64,000 bases of DNA from contig JALPQD010000115.1 in the NCBI GenBank assembly GCA_023101885.1, positions 1,371,953 through 1,435,952 on the forward strand, written 5' to 3'. Numbering within the stretch: the first letter of the stretch is position 1; each line of letters starts with the position of its first letter. Shown piece by piece: positions 11,206 through 23,830 of this stretch. The DNA comes from Typhlomys cinereus (lineage: Eukaryota; Chordata; Mammalia; Rodentia; Platacanthomyidae). A program made the position numbers and the translations under genes. The notes below the pieces were generated by a model. It made no database searches. It was not told the DNA's origin and worked only from the letters and a program-made list of their open reading frames with translations.

Positions 11206-12540
11206 CCTTAGAAAATGTATTTTGCAAAAGATAGGTTTCATTACTCAACAGTAAAATAAAAGGTCTTCAGTTTATCTGTAAGAGTCTATTTTTTGATGTA
11301 TCAAAAAATGCTTCATTTGACTCTAGATTTTAATCTGTAGACAAACTATGCTTCTTCTCTCTGTGTTTCCCTGTAAGAGATAATGGTTTGAACTTTCCTT
11401 GACATGCCATTCCTTGAGCTTATACAGTGGCCTGCCACAGCAGAAGCCAAATAACCATGTGTTCAGCATTGAAAGCTATGGCACATGCATAAAATGTCTG
11501 TTCTAGGACATACTTTTGAATATTTATTCCTCATGAAGAAACCCACCCACCCACTTCCCAAATAATACAGGAGCTTCCTAGCAACAAAAATGTGCTTGGA
11601 TGTCAGTACCCTGAAGATGGCTACCCACACTGATGAGCATGTTTGCATGCATATGCATCCTTTCAGAAACATTCAACCAATTGTGTCATTTGGGGTATTC
11701 GCACAGGCTGGCAAGAGACCCCCAAGACATGGGGTAGCTAACAGAAATCTGAGGCATCATATCACCCTACAGGCAAAGCAACAAATGGTTCTGCCCTGGT
11801 GCTATGAGAGGGCAAAGTGCCAGGGAGAAGGGGAAGGATCACCATTCAGCATGCATCTGCTTTGTGCCAAGCATTTGCAAATTGATGTTGTCATCCCCAT
11901 TTGGGAAATTAGAAAAGTGAAAGTTTGAAAGTTTGGATGGTTTGTTCTGGTTCACTTAGCCAGAAAGAGTTAGAGCTGAGAGGCCCCATGATCCCTGCAC
12001 CACTCCATTCTACACGCTGCAACCAAGTTGTGTACTGATTCTGTTCTTGCTTTGTGGTGCAGCAGTGTCCTGATGTTAAGTATCGGATGTCCCTATTCCA
12101 ACTACAGTCTGTCAATCAAGCATCTTCTCAAGAAGACACCAGAAAAGAAGACTGCAGTGCTCAAGCACATGTGTCTCATCCCTCCTGTCTTTCTTTGTCT
12201 GAGTCTCTTTCTCCTGACTTCCCATTCTTTTCTGATCGTATCTTGGACCTTTTATATTGGGTTTGTGGCCTTCAGAGCAAAAACATGTGCCAAACCCTAG
12301 CTCAAAACACCTTAATCAATGAGGCAATGAGGTGGTCAAGCTCACAGCTGACGTCACTTTTCAGAATTTGTCAGAGCGCAGCACCAGAGTCCAGAAGCAA
12401 GAACTGAATTTGTTCACTGAGAGATAGGTTCCAAGGACAAGTCTGTCACATGTGCTAGGAATAGTCTCTGGAAGGCCAAGCATGCTACCTAGAACCAGAG
12501 CAGTAGAGATTTGATAAAGCAGGGAGTACCAATAGCTTCC
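11206..12540. other. Unassigned sequence, about 1.3 kb
   Basis: No supported gene or repeat. Overlapping plus-strand frames at 12028-12407 contain no recognisable domain. Confidence 0.4.
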
Positions 12541-12542
12541 AT

Positions 12543-12945
12543 GATGGGTATTTTAGTTTCTCTCCAGTTATTGTGATAAAATACTCCTCTATAAGTAAGA
12601 AAAAAAGAGTTCATCTTGGCTCACATCAAAGTACAGTATGTCATGAAAGGGAAGTCAAGGAAGCAAGAGCTTAAAACAGCTGGTCATCGCCACAAGCAAA
12701 AAGCAGACATGCTAGTGTTCAGTTTGCACTCTCCAATTTATAGATTCCAGGACTCCCTTCCCAGGGACTAGTCCTGCTCACAATTAAAAATGGGTCTTCC
12801 CACATCAGTTAATATAATCATGATAAGCCTCCACAATTATTTTTGAGATTACCCTTAATTTAGATAATCCCTAATAGAAGTGTCCAGAGGTTTGCCTCCT
12901 CAGTTTAGGCAACGTGACAATGTATACTAACCACTATAGTGGGCA
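12543..12945 (-). mobile_element. MaLR/ERVL-like LTR
   Basis: Reads in reverse: TTTTAGTTTCTCTCCAGTTATTGTGATAAAATACTCC at the left, then GGGTCTTCCCACATCAGTTAATATAATCATGATAAGCC. The right end is GTCCAGAGGTTTGCCTCCTCAGTTTAGGCAACGTGACAATG. This is a rodent MaLR-type LTR pattern, and boundaries are approximate. Confidence 0.6.
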
Positions 12946-13439
12946 AAGGTGTCATAAGGATGTGGGAACTGGAATATAGAAAATGTTTGAAGCTAGACTA
13001 AGGAGTTACACTTATGAGTATCTTTTGGCAGGCAACTGGGACACAGTCTAGCCAAGCATAACCTAAACACGGATGAGGATCATATCTATTGCCACAGTTC
13101 TTAGAGGGCTTTACAGGAACAAGACAAGTGCTTAAGGGTATAAGAATTGATAATTGGACAAGTTAGCAAAACTTAGACTTGAGCAAGAATTTGTAATGAA
13201 TTGCAGACTACAATCCAGGATGAAGACCTTATATAAGGATAGAAGTTAGCAAAAAACATTGAGGAAGCCTCAAATGAAGTGACAGGGAACAATATTTCCA
13301 GGAACATAGTGACAGGTTGGGTTTGAAGCTACATTCATTTCTAAAATTTGGCCATCAGAGAACTAAGACAGTGATTTGGCATTGACAGACATTTGAATAG
13401 GCAAGAATAGTTTACAAAACAAGCTCCTTTAGGTATGTC
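12946..13439. other. Unassigned sequence
   Basis: No gene or known repeat seen between the LTR and the next L1 3' end. Confidence 0.4.
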
Positions 13440-14075
13440 AAGTTTAAAGCAATAAACATCCTAATTCAAAATGCCTGCTACAGTGAAGTGGACAACAACA
13501 GCCAGCCAGACTACAGGATACCAGTGGCCTAGCAATGCTCACCAAGAATCAGGCCATCCTAATCTCTTCCCATCCTAAGGCTCAGGGAACCTTGCAGAAG
13601 ACAGGGTGGTAAGATTGTAAGAGCCTAAAGATGGGGAAGTCCACCGATGGACAAGACACTCCATTCAAAACAGGAATGTTGCATCGAGGAACTCACTACA
13701 ATGAGACTTGTCCTTACCAGACCTGCATAATGGCTGACATATCAACACGCCCCCATACACTATTGAGGATTTCAAGAGAAGTAAGAACATTCAATGGAAA
13801 CTTCGGGGACTAGGGCTGGATGAGTGAAGGGGAATGTCCCTATCAGTAGAGTGGCTTGAGGAGGGGCCACTTGATATGCCACAGAGGCCTGAACCCCCAC
13901 AAGAGTAGACAAGCCAAAGAAAACCCTGGAATCCATAGAAGCAGATAGGCAGGAGGGTAGGAGGGATGGGATGGATTGATGAAGGGAAGGCAAAGGAAGG
14001 AGGCAGTGAGAATCAATATGCTTGTAAAACTAAGAAAATTAATTTTTAAAAAATGAAATAAAAAAGAAAAAATAT
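13440..14075 (+). mobile_element. LINE-1 3' end, 5'-truncated
   Basis: Carries the rodent L1 3' region signature AAGGCTCAGGGAACCTTGCAGAAGACAGGGTGGTAAGATTGTAAGAGCC. CTGCATAATGGCTGACATATCAACA follows, then a purine-rich block (GGCAGGAGGGTAGGAGGG) and an A-rich end near 14040-14075. There is no ORF2 coding potential. The 5' boundary is uncertain. Confidence 0.7.
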
Positions 14076-14111
14076 CTGCTAAACAGGTAAACACATGGTT
14101 AAAAGAATAAG

Positions 14112-14220
14112 TACAGCCACGTGTGGTGGAATACCCATGTAGCCCTGGGTTAGTCAGGGGGTACAGGCAGGAAGATCAAGAAATCGAAAACAATTCAGTG
14201 TCCAAAAACCAGACAAAGGC
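14112..14220 (+). mobile_element. B1/B4-like SINE fragment
   Basis: CAGCCACGTGTGGTGGAATACCCATGTAGCCC and GGGGTACAGGCAGGAAGATCAAGAAATCG match a diverged 7SL-derived left part with its A and B box spacing. It lacks a clear tail. Confidence 0.45.
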
Positions 14221-15285
14221 AATAAGTACAGATGTCGATTCAGAAGCTACAGTCGTGGTGGTAATAAATGAGGAGCAACACTGAATGAATTGTTCATCCA
14301 TTGTGCCAAATGGCTGATTGGATGATTAGTGAAAAAGCAAGAGAAAAACAGATAACTAATCACTCTAAAATCACTGTGCACTCTATGGGCCAAATGCAGT
14401 GCAGGGCTTAGATGCAAAACAGAACATCACTTGGTTCCCAGTTGAACAGATGGGTTCTTTGTGCCGGTCCTGAAGCTCAACCAGGGACTTCAGCCCATGG
14501 CTTTCTGTGACTAGAGCACAGCTGAATAAGAAGGGTGACTTGTCACTCCTAGAATCTGCCTCCTCAGTTTCTTGCACCTTTGTGAAATCTTACAAGAAAG
14601 GGATTTGCTTTCACGACCCTCTAAAAAAATGTAAGCCCCACCCCCACACATACAAACACACATCTTGCCCATTTTTCTCAAGCTCTGGAAATTATATCCA
14701 ATGTTACCAAAAAATTTTAAAAAAAAAAACAAGAGAATTGTTTTTAAAGAAGTGTCTTTGAGAAGAATACATATTTCAAAGTCCAAAATAATTGTAGATT
14801 CATATATTCCTACTCTCATTTCTCTCTCTCTCAGGGGATGTCATCTGAGCAGACTATGTGGGGAGTCAGAGGATCGAAAGTACCTCCCTGTTGAGAACAA
14901 AGGCCAAAGAATTAGAAAAGTGTGAGAATGTGTCCTTTGGCCTTCAAGTGTCAAGAAAGTGAAAAGCTCTGGGGTCCATATGTCAGGACTACAGAGAGCT
15001 CTATTTACTATGAACATTCCTCTTGTCCCAGGACAAGGAAAGGCCCAATGTCAATTATGTGGGTGTTAAAGAGAGCATGTCTTCCATTTCATTTCAGTGA
15101 TGTTTCTGCATTTTTCTTTTTTCACTCATGTTTGCCAAGGGGTCCATGTCTGCGTCAACTCTGAGTCTTTTTCACATGTTGTAGAAAACAAACAGATGCA
15201 AGGTCATTGTTAGTAATATCACATATCTGGCCATAGCATTGGTTCTAATCAGCACCCAAAATATAGAGATACAAGCACATGCATG
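14221..15285. other. Unassigned sequence, about 1.1 kb
   Basis: No gene or known element. ORFs of up to 102 codons at 14507-14925 overlap on both strands, are driven by A-rich runs, and are not credible. Confidence 0.45.
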
Positions 15286-15289
15286 ATTT

Positions 15290-15735
15290 TGACTTTTGCG
15301 GAAGAGGGGGCGGTAAGATTGTAAGAGCAAAAGGATAGGAGGAGCAACGATTTGCAAGATTCTCAACAATACTTGGGGCCAAAGCAATCATAATGGGACT
15401 TTGCATGCCCTGCGCAATGTCCAGCGCACTGTTGCCCTCATAAAGTCTAGCATCTGTTAAGGGCACTGAGACCCCTGGAGGCAAGGGATTGACAGCCATA
15501 GTAGTGATCTTATGCTTAAGGGGAACAACAGAAAGGGCTTATGGAAATGCCACTGGGTCCTTATATGTCATCAGAGAGGAGGACCCAGTGGAGAGTTAGG
15601 CGTACACAATAAAGGACTCTCTGGGAATTGGGGGGGAGGCACTGGGGGAAGGGGAGGGGGAGGAGGGGGTAGGGAGGGAACTGGTAAAAAATTTTAAAAT
15701 GTATAATTAAATTTTTAATAAAAAAAAATATATAC
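15290..15735 (+). mobile_element. LINE-1 3' end, 5'-truncated
   Basis: Begins GCGGAAGAGGGGGCGGTAAGATTGTAAGAGC and contains the (C)AGCGCACTGTTGCCC and CCACTGGGTCC segments. It runs into a long G-rich polypurine tract (15628-15682) and ends in A/T-rich sequence with AATAAA-like motifs. It is the same subfamily as 38378-38841, 51758-52731 and 56728-57528. Confidence 0.75.
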
Positions 15736-15839
15736 ATAAAAAAAAGCCCATAGAGGGAAACTTGCTAATGCTACTAAGCTAATTGACATAGCTGAATACT
15801 TACTTTTATATTCGCTACTCTTGGCCTTATCTCTAGTCT

Positions 15840-16455
15840 TTTGCTTTTTCTTAACAGAAGCCTCTCATTGAGGTGAATGAAGATGAATGCAGAGACTCAG
15901 GACTGCTCAGATGCCGAGTGTAAGTATCAGTTGAAGGTTCATTTATAACAACTTCCTTGTAGCTCATAGATCATCATGAAAAAGGGGGAGGAAAGAATAA
16001 AAGAGCCAAAACCTAGAGAGAGGGATTGTAAAGTGCCACCTTCTAAATAGGAAATGGTCATGACAATCATGAGACAACAGCAGCTGTATTTACAGGCATG
16101 AGGCCCACACAAGACTCCCCACAGCCTGCAGACAGCTACAATGGAGAAGGGATTCATGAGACCCTACCACTTACTCATGTTCCCTTGGCAATTTCTAGAT
16201 TCTGGGAACGCTCCACAGGCTCTAATGGATAGTTCCAAAATCCATGGCCAAAACAAATGACACTGATTAAACTCAGTGGGACACTAAAATAAACAAAAGA
16301 CATGAATAGGGAAATTAGCTTTATAAGAAAAAGTGGGACTAACAGGGAAAGAAGAAAGATACGAGAGAGTGGGAGGTGTTAGAATCTAATATATGCGTGT
16401 ATAAAATTGTCAAAGAACAAATTTGTTGGTTAAAAAAATTATAAAAAGAAAACAA
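15840..16455 (+). mobile_element. LINE-1 3' end, 5'-truncated, older subfamily
   Basis: AAGGGGGAGGAAAGAATAAAAGAGCC, GACAATCATGAGACAACAGCAGCTGT, GCATGAGGCCCACACAAGACTCC and CTGATTAAACTCAGTGGGACAC are successive landmarks of rodent L1 3' regions. It ends in an A-rich stretch with no ORF. An exon-like segment at its start (15859-15920) belongs to this element. Confidence 0.65.
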
Positions 16456-16665
16456 CACAATTTCCAAGTAGCAAAAACAAAACCAGAAAATCCAAGGCTG
16501 AATTTTTCAACTTCTGAAACTGAGACTTTTCAATATTATTAACATCTTCTAGTGGGGTTTCCAGTGGTTTTCAAATCACTTTCAGCGAAAACAATGTGTT
16601 TTTCCATGACTAAGTATCATTCCAAGTTTGTTTAAAGACAGAATAAGAGACTTTGATAATGATCG
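16456..16665. other. Unassigned sequence
   Basis: Nothing recognisable before the TA microsatellite. Confidence 0.35.

Positions 16666-16714
<49 letters not shown>
16666..16714. repeat. (TA)n microsatellite
   Basis: Almost pure alternating TA of about 48 bp, broken once near 16690. Such tracts are self-complementary and polymorphic. Confidence 0.9.
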
Positions 16715-16829
16715 GCCCTGGTGACTTTGTCTAGTGAATATAATTTCTAGAGAATGAATGTTCAAGAAAGAAAGTACTTGATACACTGAAAGTGAAATTT
16801 CCCCTCTGTGTTATGCTTCTTCCCATATC

Positions 16830-16851
16830 AAAAAAAAAAAAAAAAAAAAAA
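16830..16851. repeat. Poly(A) run
   Basis: About 21 consecutive A residues. No retrocopy body could be identified upstream. Confidence 0.8.
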
Positions 16852-17039
16852 GCAGCGTTTTTCTATGAAAGACCAAGACAGATCATGACTGGGAGGATGA
16901 GAGCAAATTTTAAAACCAGAAAAATGAAAACAGATTTGGAGTGCTCCAGTATTTTCTTTATTTGTGGAAAATTGTGGAGCATTTAGATTCCATTTTGTAT
17001 CATGCTGCTAGGGTTAAATAAGTTACATGTGGAACAAAA

Positions 17040-17230
17040 TATTAGGAGGCTTGGTTTATGACAGCATAAGACTAGAGATCATCTAACTGCCTCAGAAAGG
17101 ACTGGCTAAACCAAGTGTGACACCTTCAATGCAAGAAAATGTTTTGTAGTTGTTAGAGCAATGAAGACACATTCAGCACGTTCAGGGATGGGAAATGTCA
17201 AAGGTATCTTAAACTTTAGAAAAGTAGGGT
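17040..17230 (+). mobile_element. Possible ancient L1 3' fragment
   Basis: The order 'ATAAGACTAGAGATCATC', 'GGACTGGCTAAACC', 'GTAGTTGTTAGAGCAATGAAGACAC' resembles the L1 segment that precedes the 3' UTR in old mammalian copies. It is very diverged. Confidence 0.3.
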
Positions 17231-17249
17231 ACAAAAAAATACCATAGAG

Positions 17250-17563
17250 GGGCTGGAGAGGTGGCTCAGGGGTTAAGCCTCTGCCTTGCAAGTGGAAGGT
17301 CCTGAGTTGGGATCCTAGACCCCACGTATAGATGCCAGGTGCAAGCAGGGGCGGCCTGTGTTTCTGGTCCTGGTAGGGCGGAACCTGTGAATCCCCGGGC
17401 AGAGTAAACAAGGAGGAGGTGGAGACGGTCCATGGTGGTTCCGGAATTCGTCCGTGGTTCTACACACCCACACATACATATACGCATGCACGCGCGCACA
17501 CACACACATACACACACACTTGCACAATTGAATAAATAATAATAAAATAATAATAATAAATTT
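17250..17563 (+). mobile_element. Dip-like (B2-superfamily) SINE with target-site duplication
   Basis: Starts GGGGCTGGAGAGGTGGCTCAGG, with a Pol III A-box-like head and a B-box-like GTCCTGAGTTGGGATCC. Next come the body (GGGGCGGCCTGTGTTTCTGG), a CA/CG tract at 17463-17520, and an A-rich tail with AATAAATAATAATAAAATAA. The duplication AAAAAATACCATAGA flanks it at 17235-17249 and 17564-17578. This is a clear LINE-mobilised SINE insertion. Confidence 0.9.
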
Positions 17564-17578
17564 AAAAAATACCATAGA

Positions 17579-19101
<1,523 letters not shown>

Positions 19102-19115
19102 AAAGTAATAGTTCA

Positions 19116-19277
19116 TACCAAGCTCATACAACATACCCCCCAAAAAGATCATTCAAGATTTATCATTTAAATGAGACGTTTTCAAAGATCAGAAGTCACT
19201 TTAGCCAAAAGGAAGACACTATATCATAGAAACAGATGAAGCCTCGAAAACTACTGGAAAATTCAACAGCAGCATTT
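19116..19277. other. Short unassigned spacer
   Basis: Links the PRELID3B retrocopy to the solo LTR. It ends with CAGCAGCATTT, one half of a short tandem duplication into which the LTR inserted. Confidence 0.4.
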
Positions 19278-19572
19278 GTATTGAGGCAGGATTAGAGCAG
19301 CCATGCTGGGATGGGTCTCTCAAGGTCTTTGGAATTCCTGAAAGTCATCCCCCACTGCTGGAATCACTCTGAGGGAACACTCCTGCTGAGGAACTGACTC
19401 CAATCCTCCCAGAGATAAGATGGCCAACTTCCCCATGAAGTGATTATAGAGTTGAGCTCTCCATATCAAACAACTTGACCTCTAGCCCACAGGGGCCCAA
19501 GAGCAACTGGGTTGGACCCCAATGAGAATTAACCAATGGGAAAGAAGCCAGTTTCCTTGGCTTGTCTAGGTG

Positions 19573-19580
19573 TATAAATA
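19573..19580 (+). promoter_or_regulatory. TATA box of the solo LTR
   Basis: TATAAATA lies about 40 bp downstream of the CCAAT-like motif and about 320 bp before AATAAA. It would place transcription start near 19605, just before the first hairpin. Confidence 0.6.
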
Positions 19581-19620
19581 TACCTAGTCCTAGTAATAAT
19601 CATCTTTGGCGATCTGGCCC

Positions 19621-19876
19621 CTCATGGCCTTCTAGTGCCATGAGTCCATTTCCAGCTGCCTACTTCTCTTGGAGGCAATCTAGCCCCTCATGGCACTCCA
19701 GTGCCATGAGTCTGTTTCTTGTTCCTTGCTCCTCATGAATTCCATGCCTAGGCACTGTGAGTTCTCATGGGCTCCCTAGCCCCTCATGGCATTCTAGTGC
19801 CATGAGCTCTGTTTTATTTCTGCTTCTCATGGAGGCGCCCTAGCTCCTCATGGCACTCCACATCTGGAGTCCGTGA
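19621..19876 (+). repeat. Tandem hairpin array in the LTR R region
   Basis: Clear units lie at 19621-19644, 19687-19710, 19783-19806 and 19847-19876, and a degenerate one near 19730-19762. Each has CTCATGGC and its inverted copy GCCATGAG around a short loop. The second is the best: an 11-bp perfect stem with a 2-nt loop. Units are preceded by variants of GGAGGC-(A/C)(A/C)(T/C)CTAGC(C/T)CCT, so they are imperfect direct repeats as well. Confidence 0.85.
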
Positions 19877-19897
19877 GTTCCAACCTTTCTCTTTTCT

Positions 19898-19903
19898 AAT
19901 AAA
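19898..19903 (+). terminator. Polyadenylation signal of the solo LTR
   Basis: AATAAA in the context TTTTCTAATAAACTCTAC, followed about 30 bp on by a GTGTCC(T)G-rich segment. It is positioned as an R/U5 poly(A) signal. Confidence 0.6.
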
Positions 19904-20005
19904 CTCTACTTTAATTCTCTACATGTGTCCTGGTTTCAATCTTCAATTCCGGAACACAAGAACTCTACTGACATTGGGACAGTCGAGACCCTTTTCCCTG
20001 TAACA

Positions 20006-20039
20006 GTATCAGCAGCATTTGTAAAAAAAAAAAAAAAAA
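20006..20039. repeat. Second half of 15-bp duplication plus poly(A) run
   Basis: CAGCAGCATTTGTA at 20010-20023 repeats 19268-19280 and is followed by about 17 A residues. If the LTR is removed, two CAGCAGCATTTGTAT units lie head to tail before the poly(A). Confidence 0.6.
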
Positions 20040-21604
20040 TCAAATGCTTCCTGTAATGGGATAGTTCATCCTGATGCATTTAGTCAGTGAATTTAGCAAA
20101 TTAAACAATTGCAGATACATCATATTTCAACCAGGGAATACAGGAAGCCTAGCCATCTATGAGATTCTCTTCCATTTTTCATTAATTGAATACAAATCTA
20201 CAGATTCAAAAGGACTACACTATGCTTACTCATATCAAATTGAGACAATAACATTGTTTTGCATGAAAATGAAGATAACAATAGGAAATGCAGGAAATTG
20301 TAGCGAATCTGGTATTAGGAATTTCCTAAGAATCCTGCCATTCAGAACTTAGGGAGAAAACAGACACAAGCAGTATTAGCTTGAGTATATTTCTCTGTGC
20401 TTTTCCTCCAGAAATAGATAGAGCATGTCTTACTGAAATAATTAGTTAGGGTCTCAAGTCATCTGTGTTCCTTCTTCAGTGTTAATTCTATTCAGTCTTC
20501 TCACATCCTTCAAACACATTCACATCCTCATCAGATATTCTTGGGATTCTCCTAAGAAATTCAATTTTCCTCCAAGTCAAATTGCTTATTTATCCAGTGT
20601 TCCACTTAAGGAACAGAGAATGATCAAGCCTTCAAGCAGTCTCTTATCCGCATTCTTAAGTTCATATGTGTTGCTGTGAGTCAATCAGTTCCCTTCATGA
20701 GGAAATAACATACATTTGCTCACTTGGAAAAGTGAGGAGCTGTTTTCAGTCACTTAAATAATTTTATCATTAAATTAATTTTAGCCCATTTAAAATCACT
20801 TCCATTCTTATAAAGGTAGATCTTAAAGCAGGCGAAGTAACCCTAAGTATATCAGCCCCATCACGTCTCAGAAAAAATGGAACAACATTTATAATGGAGA
20901 CAATTCATTCTCATAGATAATATACACTAACTACACTCTCACGTTCTCTTCCAGGGAGCCCTTCCAAAATAGCGTATCCTGCTGCCATGTCTTGGAACCA
21001 CAGCATCTGACTAGTTACTGATACTTCAGGGAAACAGCAGAGATAATGCAGCAAGAGCTTGCTTCAGACATTTTTTAACATGAACAAAGCTTCGTTTTGC
21101 ATAAAGACAGCAGTCAGGGAGTACAGCCACTGGAAAGCAACAGAAAAAGAACACTTTCACATGAATAGCAAGAGTAATGAGATGGTCCAATATTGGGGAT
21201 TTTAAAAATTATTTATGTCACATTCTTATTATATGAAAGATGTTCCCAAAAAGTTTTCTGGTTCCCTTTCCCCATTTCTTCTATTGACCTTCAGTTTTTC
21301 ATGCTTCTAGAATGAATTCATCTGGTTTCAAACATAATTTAAAGTATTTAAGGTTTACATTACACACTCCATTCATACACAGTACCCTCAAGAGGAAGCC
21401 TTTCTCTAAGCTAAGAACCTTCTGGCTACTCCACATCTCATATGACATTCACATTACTCAACCCTTTGGATATTCTTTGTATTTTTCCTGATGTTCAAGA
21501 CTGAACCCAGAGTCTTGCTAGGCAAATACTTCTTTTGAGTATTCTTACTAGGGAATCATTTTAACCTAATTTCACTTATGTAAAAATACTTGATTTATCA
21601 ATTA
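20040..21604. other. Unassigned sequence, about 1.6 kb
   Basis: AT-rich, no recognisable gene or element. Short plus-strand frames at 20074 and 20479 have no family resemblance. Confidence 0.45.
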
Positions 21605-21830
21605 GCGTGTTGCTACATAATATACTACTCCAAAACCATGATGGCTAAAGACATTCATTCCCACCAAACTTACTGCTTTAAAATCACATTATTTCTCACA
21701 GCATTTTGGTCAAGTTTCTGCTGACCTTAGTTCATGAAGCTTCATTTATGCGGGGTTCACAAGGTGTACCTGGTTTAAGATGGTCTTGTACATGTCATTC
21801 ATTCCCCCCAAAAGACTAGTCCAGGCTATT
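21605..21830 (-). mobile_element. Old MLT1-like (MaLR) LTR remnant
   Basis: GTTGCTACATAATATACTACTCCAAAACCATGATGGCTAAAGACATTCATT and the later CTCACAGCATTTTGGTCAAGTTTCTGCTGACC follow the reverse-strand pattern of an ancient mammalian MaLR LTR. It is heavily diverged. Confidence 0.4.
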
Positions 21831-22819
21831 TTTCATGGTATTATCAGGGTCCAAGACAAAATCAAATCACCCAATTTTTTATTGTTATAATTATTGAGAA
21901 TGTTTAATATGCAAAAAATGAGTTCATATCCTTGACCCAATCTCTCTCCTCTCCAAGGAGGAAAAGGATATTAAGCTGGGAAGAGAACTAGGAGGTTAGC
22001 TCTGAATTTTATTAGACATGCTGAAATTCAAATTACTTCTGGTACAAGACCTAGAAAACCAGTAAATTTTCACAACTTGAGGGTGATTGTAATTAATTAA
22101 AAGATTTACATTTACCATAGGGGCTACATCATGGAAGACAGAGAAGTTTTATATAAAGAATACAAGACAGAGTTCCAAGGCTGAATCAGACAGGACAGCA
22201 GGGAACTACTGCAAGGAACAGAAAAATAGATAAGGAAACTGCAGACATAAGCAAGCAAGGAGAAATAATTGCTGTAGAGTAGAGGGAGGGACAGACCCAG
22301 AGCAAGATGAGTGTTTCTGAACATAGGTGAAATGATCCCTTTGTTCCCTAAATGATATTGGACATTTTGGGGTGGGGATGAGGGTTCAGGGATTTCACTC
22401 CCAGAGAATAAATGAGCTAGGCCATTGTAGCTGAAAGTACCCATGGAGAAGGGTGAGTTTATTACATGCCATTGCAGTCCTTCAGTGCTATTCAGATAAA
22501 TACCTAAAACATGAAACTATCAAGAAACATAGTGTTCAACTGCTAATTCTGTAAGCTACAAGAGCAACCAACCTGGCAACCAACCCACTGACACAATAGT
22601 GGCATGAATGTTATGGAGGTAACCAGCTGTCTTCTGAATGCATTTAAGGCCTACTTTTCAACAAGAAACATATTTTTGCTACTGTAAACCAGGCCAAGAA
22701 CCTGCATACAGTAATACCATTCGATCTAGTGGGAAACAATCTATTAAAGTTTAGCCATAAAGACATAATATCAAATTGCCATCTAGCAACCTATCATTAT
22801 ACCCACAGGTTGGAGCAGT
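21831..22819. other. Unassigned sequence, about 1 kb
   Basis: No supported gene or element. A 106-codon minus-strand frame (22124-22444) is unremarkable. Confidence 0.4.
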
Positions 22820-23450
22820 TCTCAGCCCTCAGCTGAGTAGTCTCTTCATTAAAATGGAAGGTATAAAGAACCATAACTGTCCAAAGTACAGAGAGCAAGT
22901 GACTGTAGACTACTCAGCCCTAAGCAGGACAATGAAATCATTCCCCACCCCAAGGCTCAAGAAACGTGGAACAGGGGGTGATAAGAATGTAACAGCATGA
23001 TAGTAGGGAGATGCTTCCAGATAGAATTTTCCAGCCATGACAGGGTTACTACTTTCATGAGTGAACTGTTAACTGTGTCTATTTATACAAGACTTGATAA
23101 AGATTTGCCCTACCAACATTTTACCATGGAAGAGACGAGATCTCAAAAACACCACACCTTTCTGAGAGACCAGTGAGAGTTAATACTGATGGGGAAAGGG
23201 AGCTACTTTCCTCCCTGATGTGCCTACTGATAAATCATTCATGCTCTAGCAAGTGCGCAGGCACTTGCAAGTACAAGTAACCCAGATGAGATTCAGCAGA
23301 CCACACATGCAAAAAGACACAGAAGTAGACAAGAAACTGGTTGGGAAGAAGAATATTTACAATAGAGAAAAGAAGGATAATGGGATTGGGTAATAAAGGG
23401 GTTAAAATAACACAAATAATACAAACCTGTCAATGAATTGAAAAAAGAAA
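22820..23450 (+). mobile_element. LINE-1 3' end, 5'-truncated, older subfamily
   Basis: Landmarks in order are GTGACTGTAGACTACTCAGCCCTAAGCAGGACAATG, CCCCAAGGCTCAAGAAACGTGGAACAGGGGGTGATAAGAATGTAACAGC, ACTGATAAATCATTCATGCTC, CAGGCACTTGCAAGTAC, and an A-rich tail near 23440. It is the same subfamily as 42400-42960. Confidence 0.65.
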
Positions 23451-23774
23451 AGATGGTGTTTCAGTGATTTGGTTCCTGCAGGATAAATGAACAGGCCAAG
23501 GCTTCTCAAACTACCTATCGAAAATGATGAGTTTCTTTCATTGCCAAATCACTGCAGACTAGTTGTCTCGCAATGCTACTCAAATAAAAATCTACAAAAT
23601 GAAACTTTAAAAAAGGCAAAAATACAAAAAATGCAAAAAACAATTATTTTATCACTAGATCCAACAGACATAAAGTTACTCCCTGAATTATCAAAGTCCC
23701 AGTCACTCACCATTTCAGTACTGAGGTTAGTAAACAATTCAGAAATTAGTGAAGATCTATAGACCACATGTAGA

Positions 23775-23776
<2 letters not shown>

Positions 23777-23828
<52 letters not shown>
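23777..23828 (+). repeat. (TG)n microsatellite
   Basis: About 52 bp of pure TG repeat with no SINE body next to it. It is among the longest uninterrupted dinucleotide tracts in the window. Confidence 0.95.

Positions 23829-23830
<2 letters not shown>

Larger units (their letters stand above)
19282..20005 (+). mobile_element. Solo LTR of class-I (ERV1-like) type with tandem hairpins
   Basis: A 724-bp element begins TGAGGCAGG and ends CCCTGTAACA (TG...CA), flanked by GTAT at 19278-19281 and 20006-20009. A 4-bp duplication is typical of gammaretrovirus-like ERVs. Upstream signals are ACCAATGGG (CCAAT-like, near 19533) and TATAAATA (19573-19580). AATAAA lies at 19898-19903. Between TATA and AATAAA, the inferred R region, lie repeated inverted repeats of CTCATGGC and GCCATGAG. 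No internal gag/pol/env is attached, so it arose by LTR-LTR recombination. The ERV1 class is inferred from duplication length and layout, not from a database match. Confidence 0.75.

Noticed and set aside
15840..15925. Exon-like segment: pyrimidine tract plus AACAG, an open stretch, then GTGTAAGTATC resembling a splice donor.
   Set aside because: The same text order occurs at the start of rodent L1 3' regions, and it leads directly into clear L1 3' sequence at 15950-16455. The splice signals are coincidental.
19268..20023. 14-bp direct repeats CAGCAGCATTTGTA as an L1-type target duplication.
   Set aside because: The inner element has TG...CA ends and a 4-bp GTAT duplication of its own. The longer repeat is better explained as a pre-existing tandem duplication.
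23777..23828. CRISPR-like or satellite array.
   Set aside because: It is a simple TG dinucleotide tract. No direct repeats with unique spacers occur anywhere in the window, and the genome is eukaryotic.
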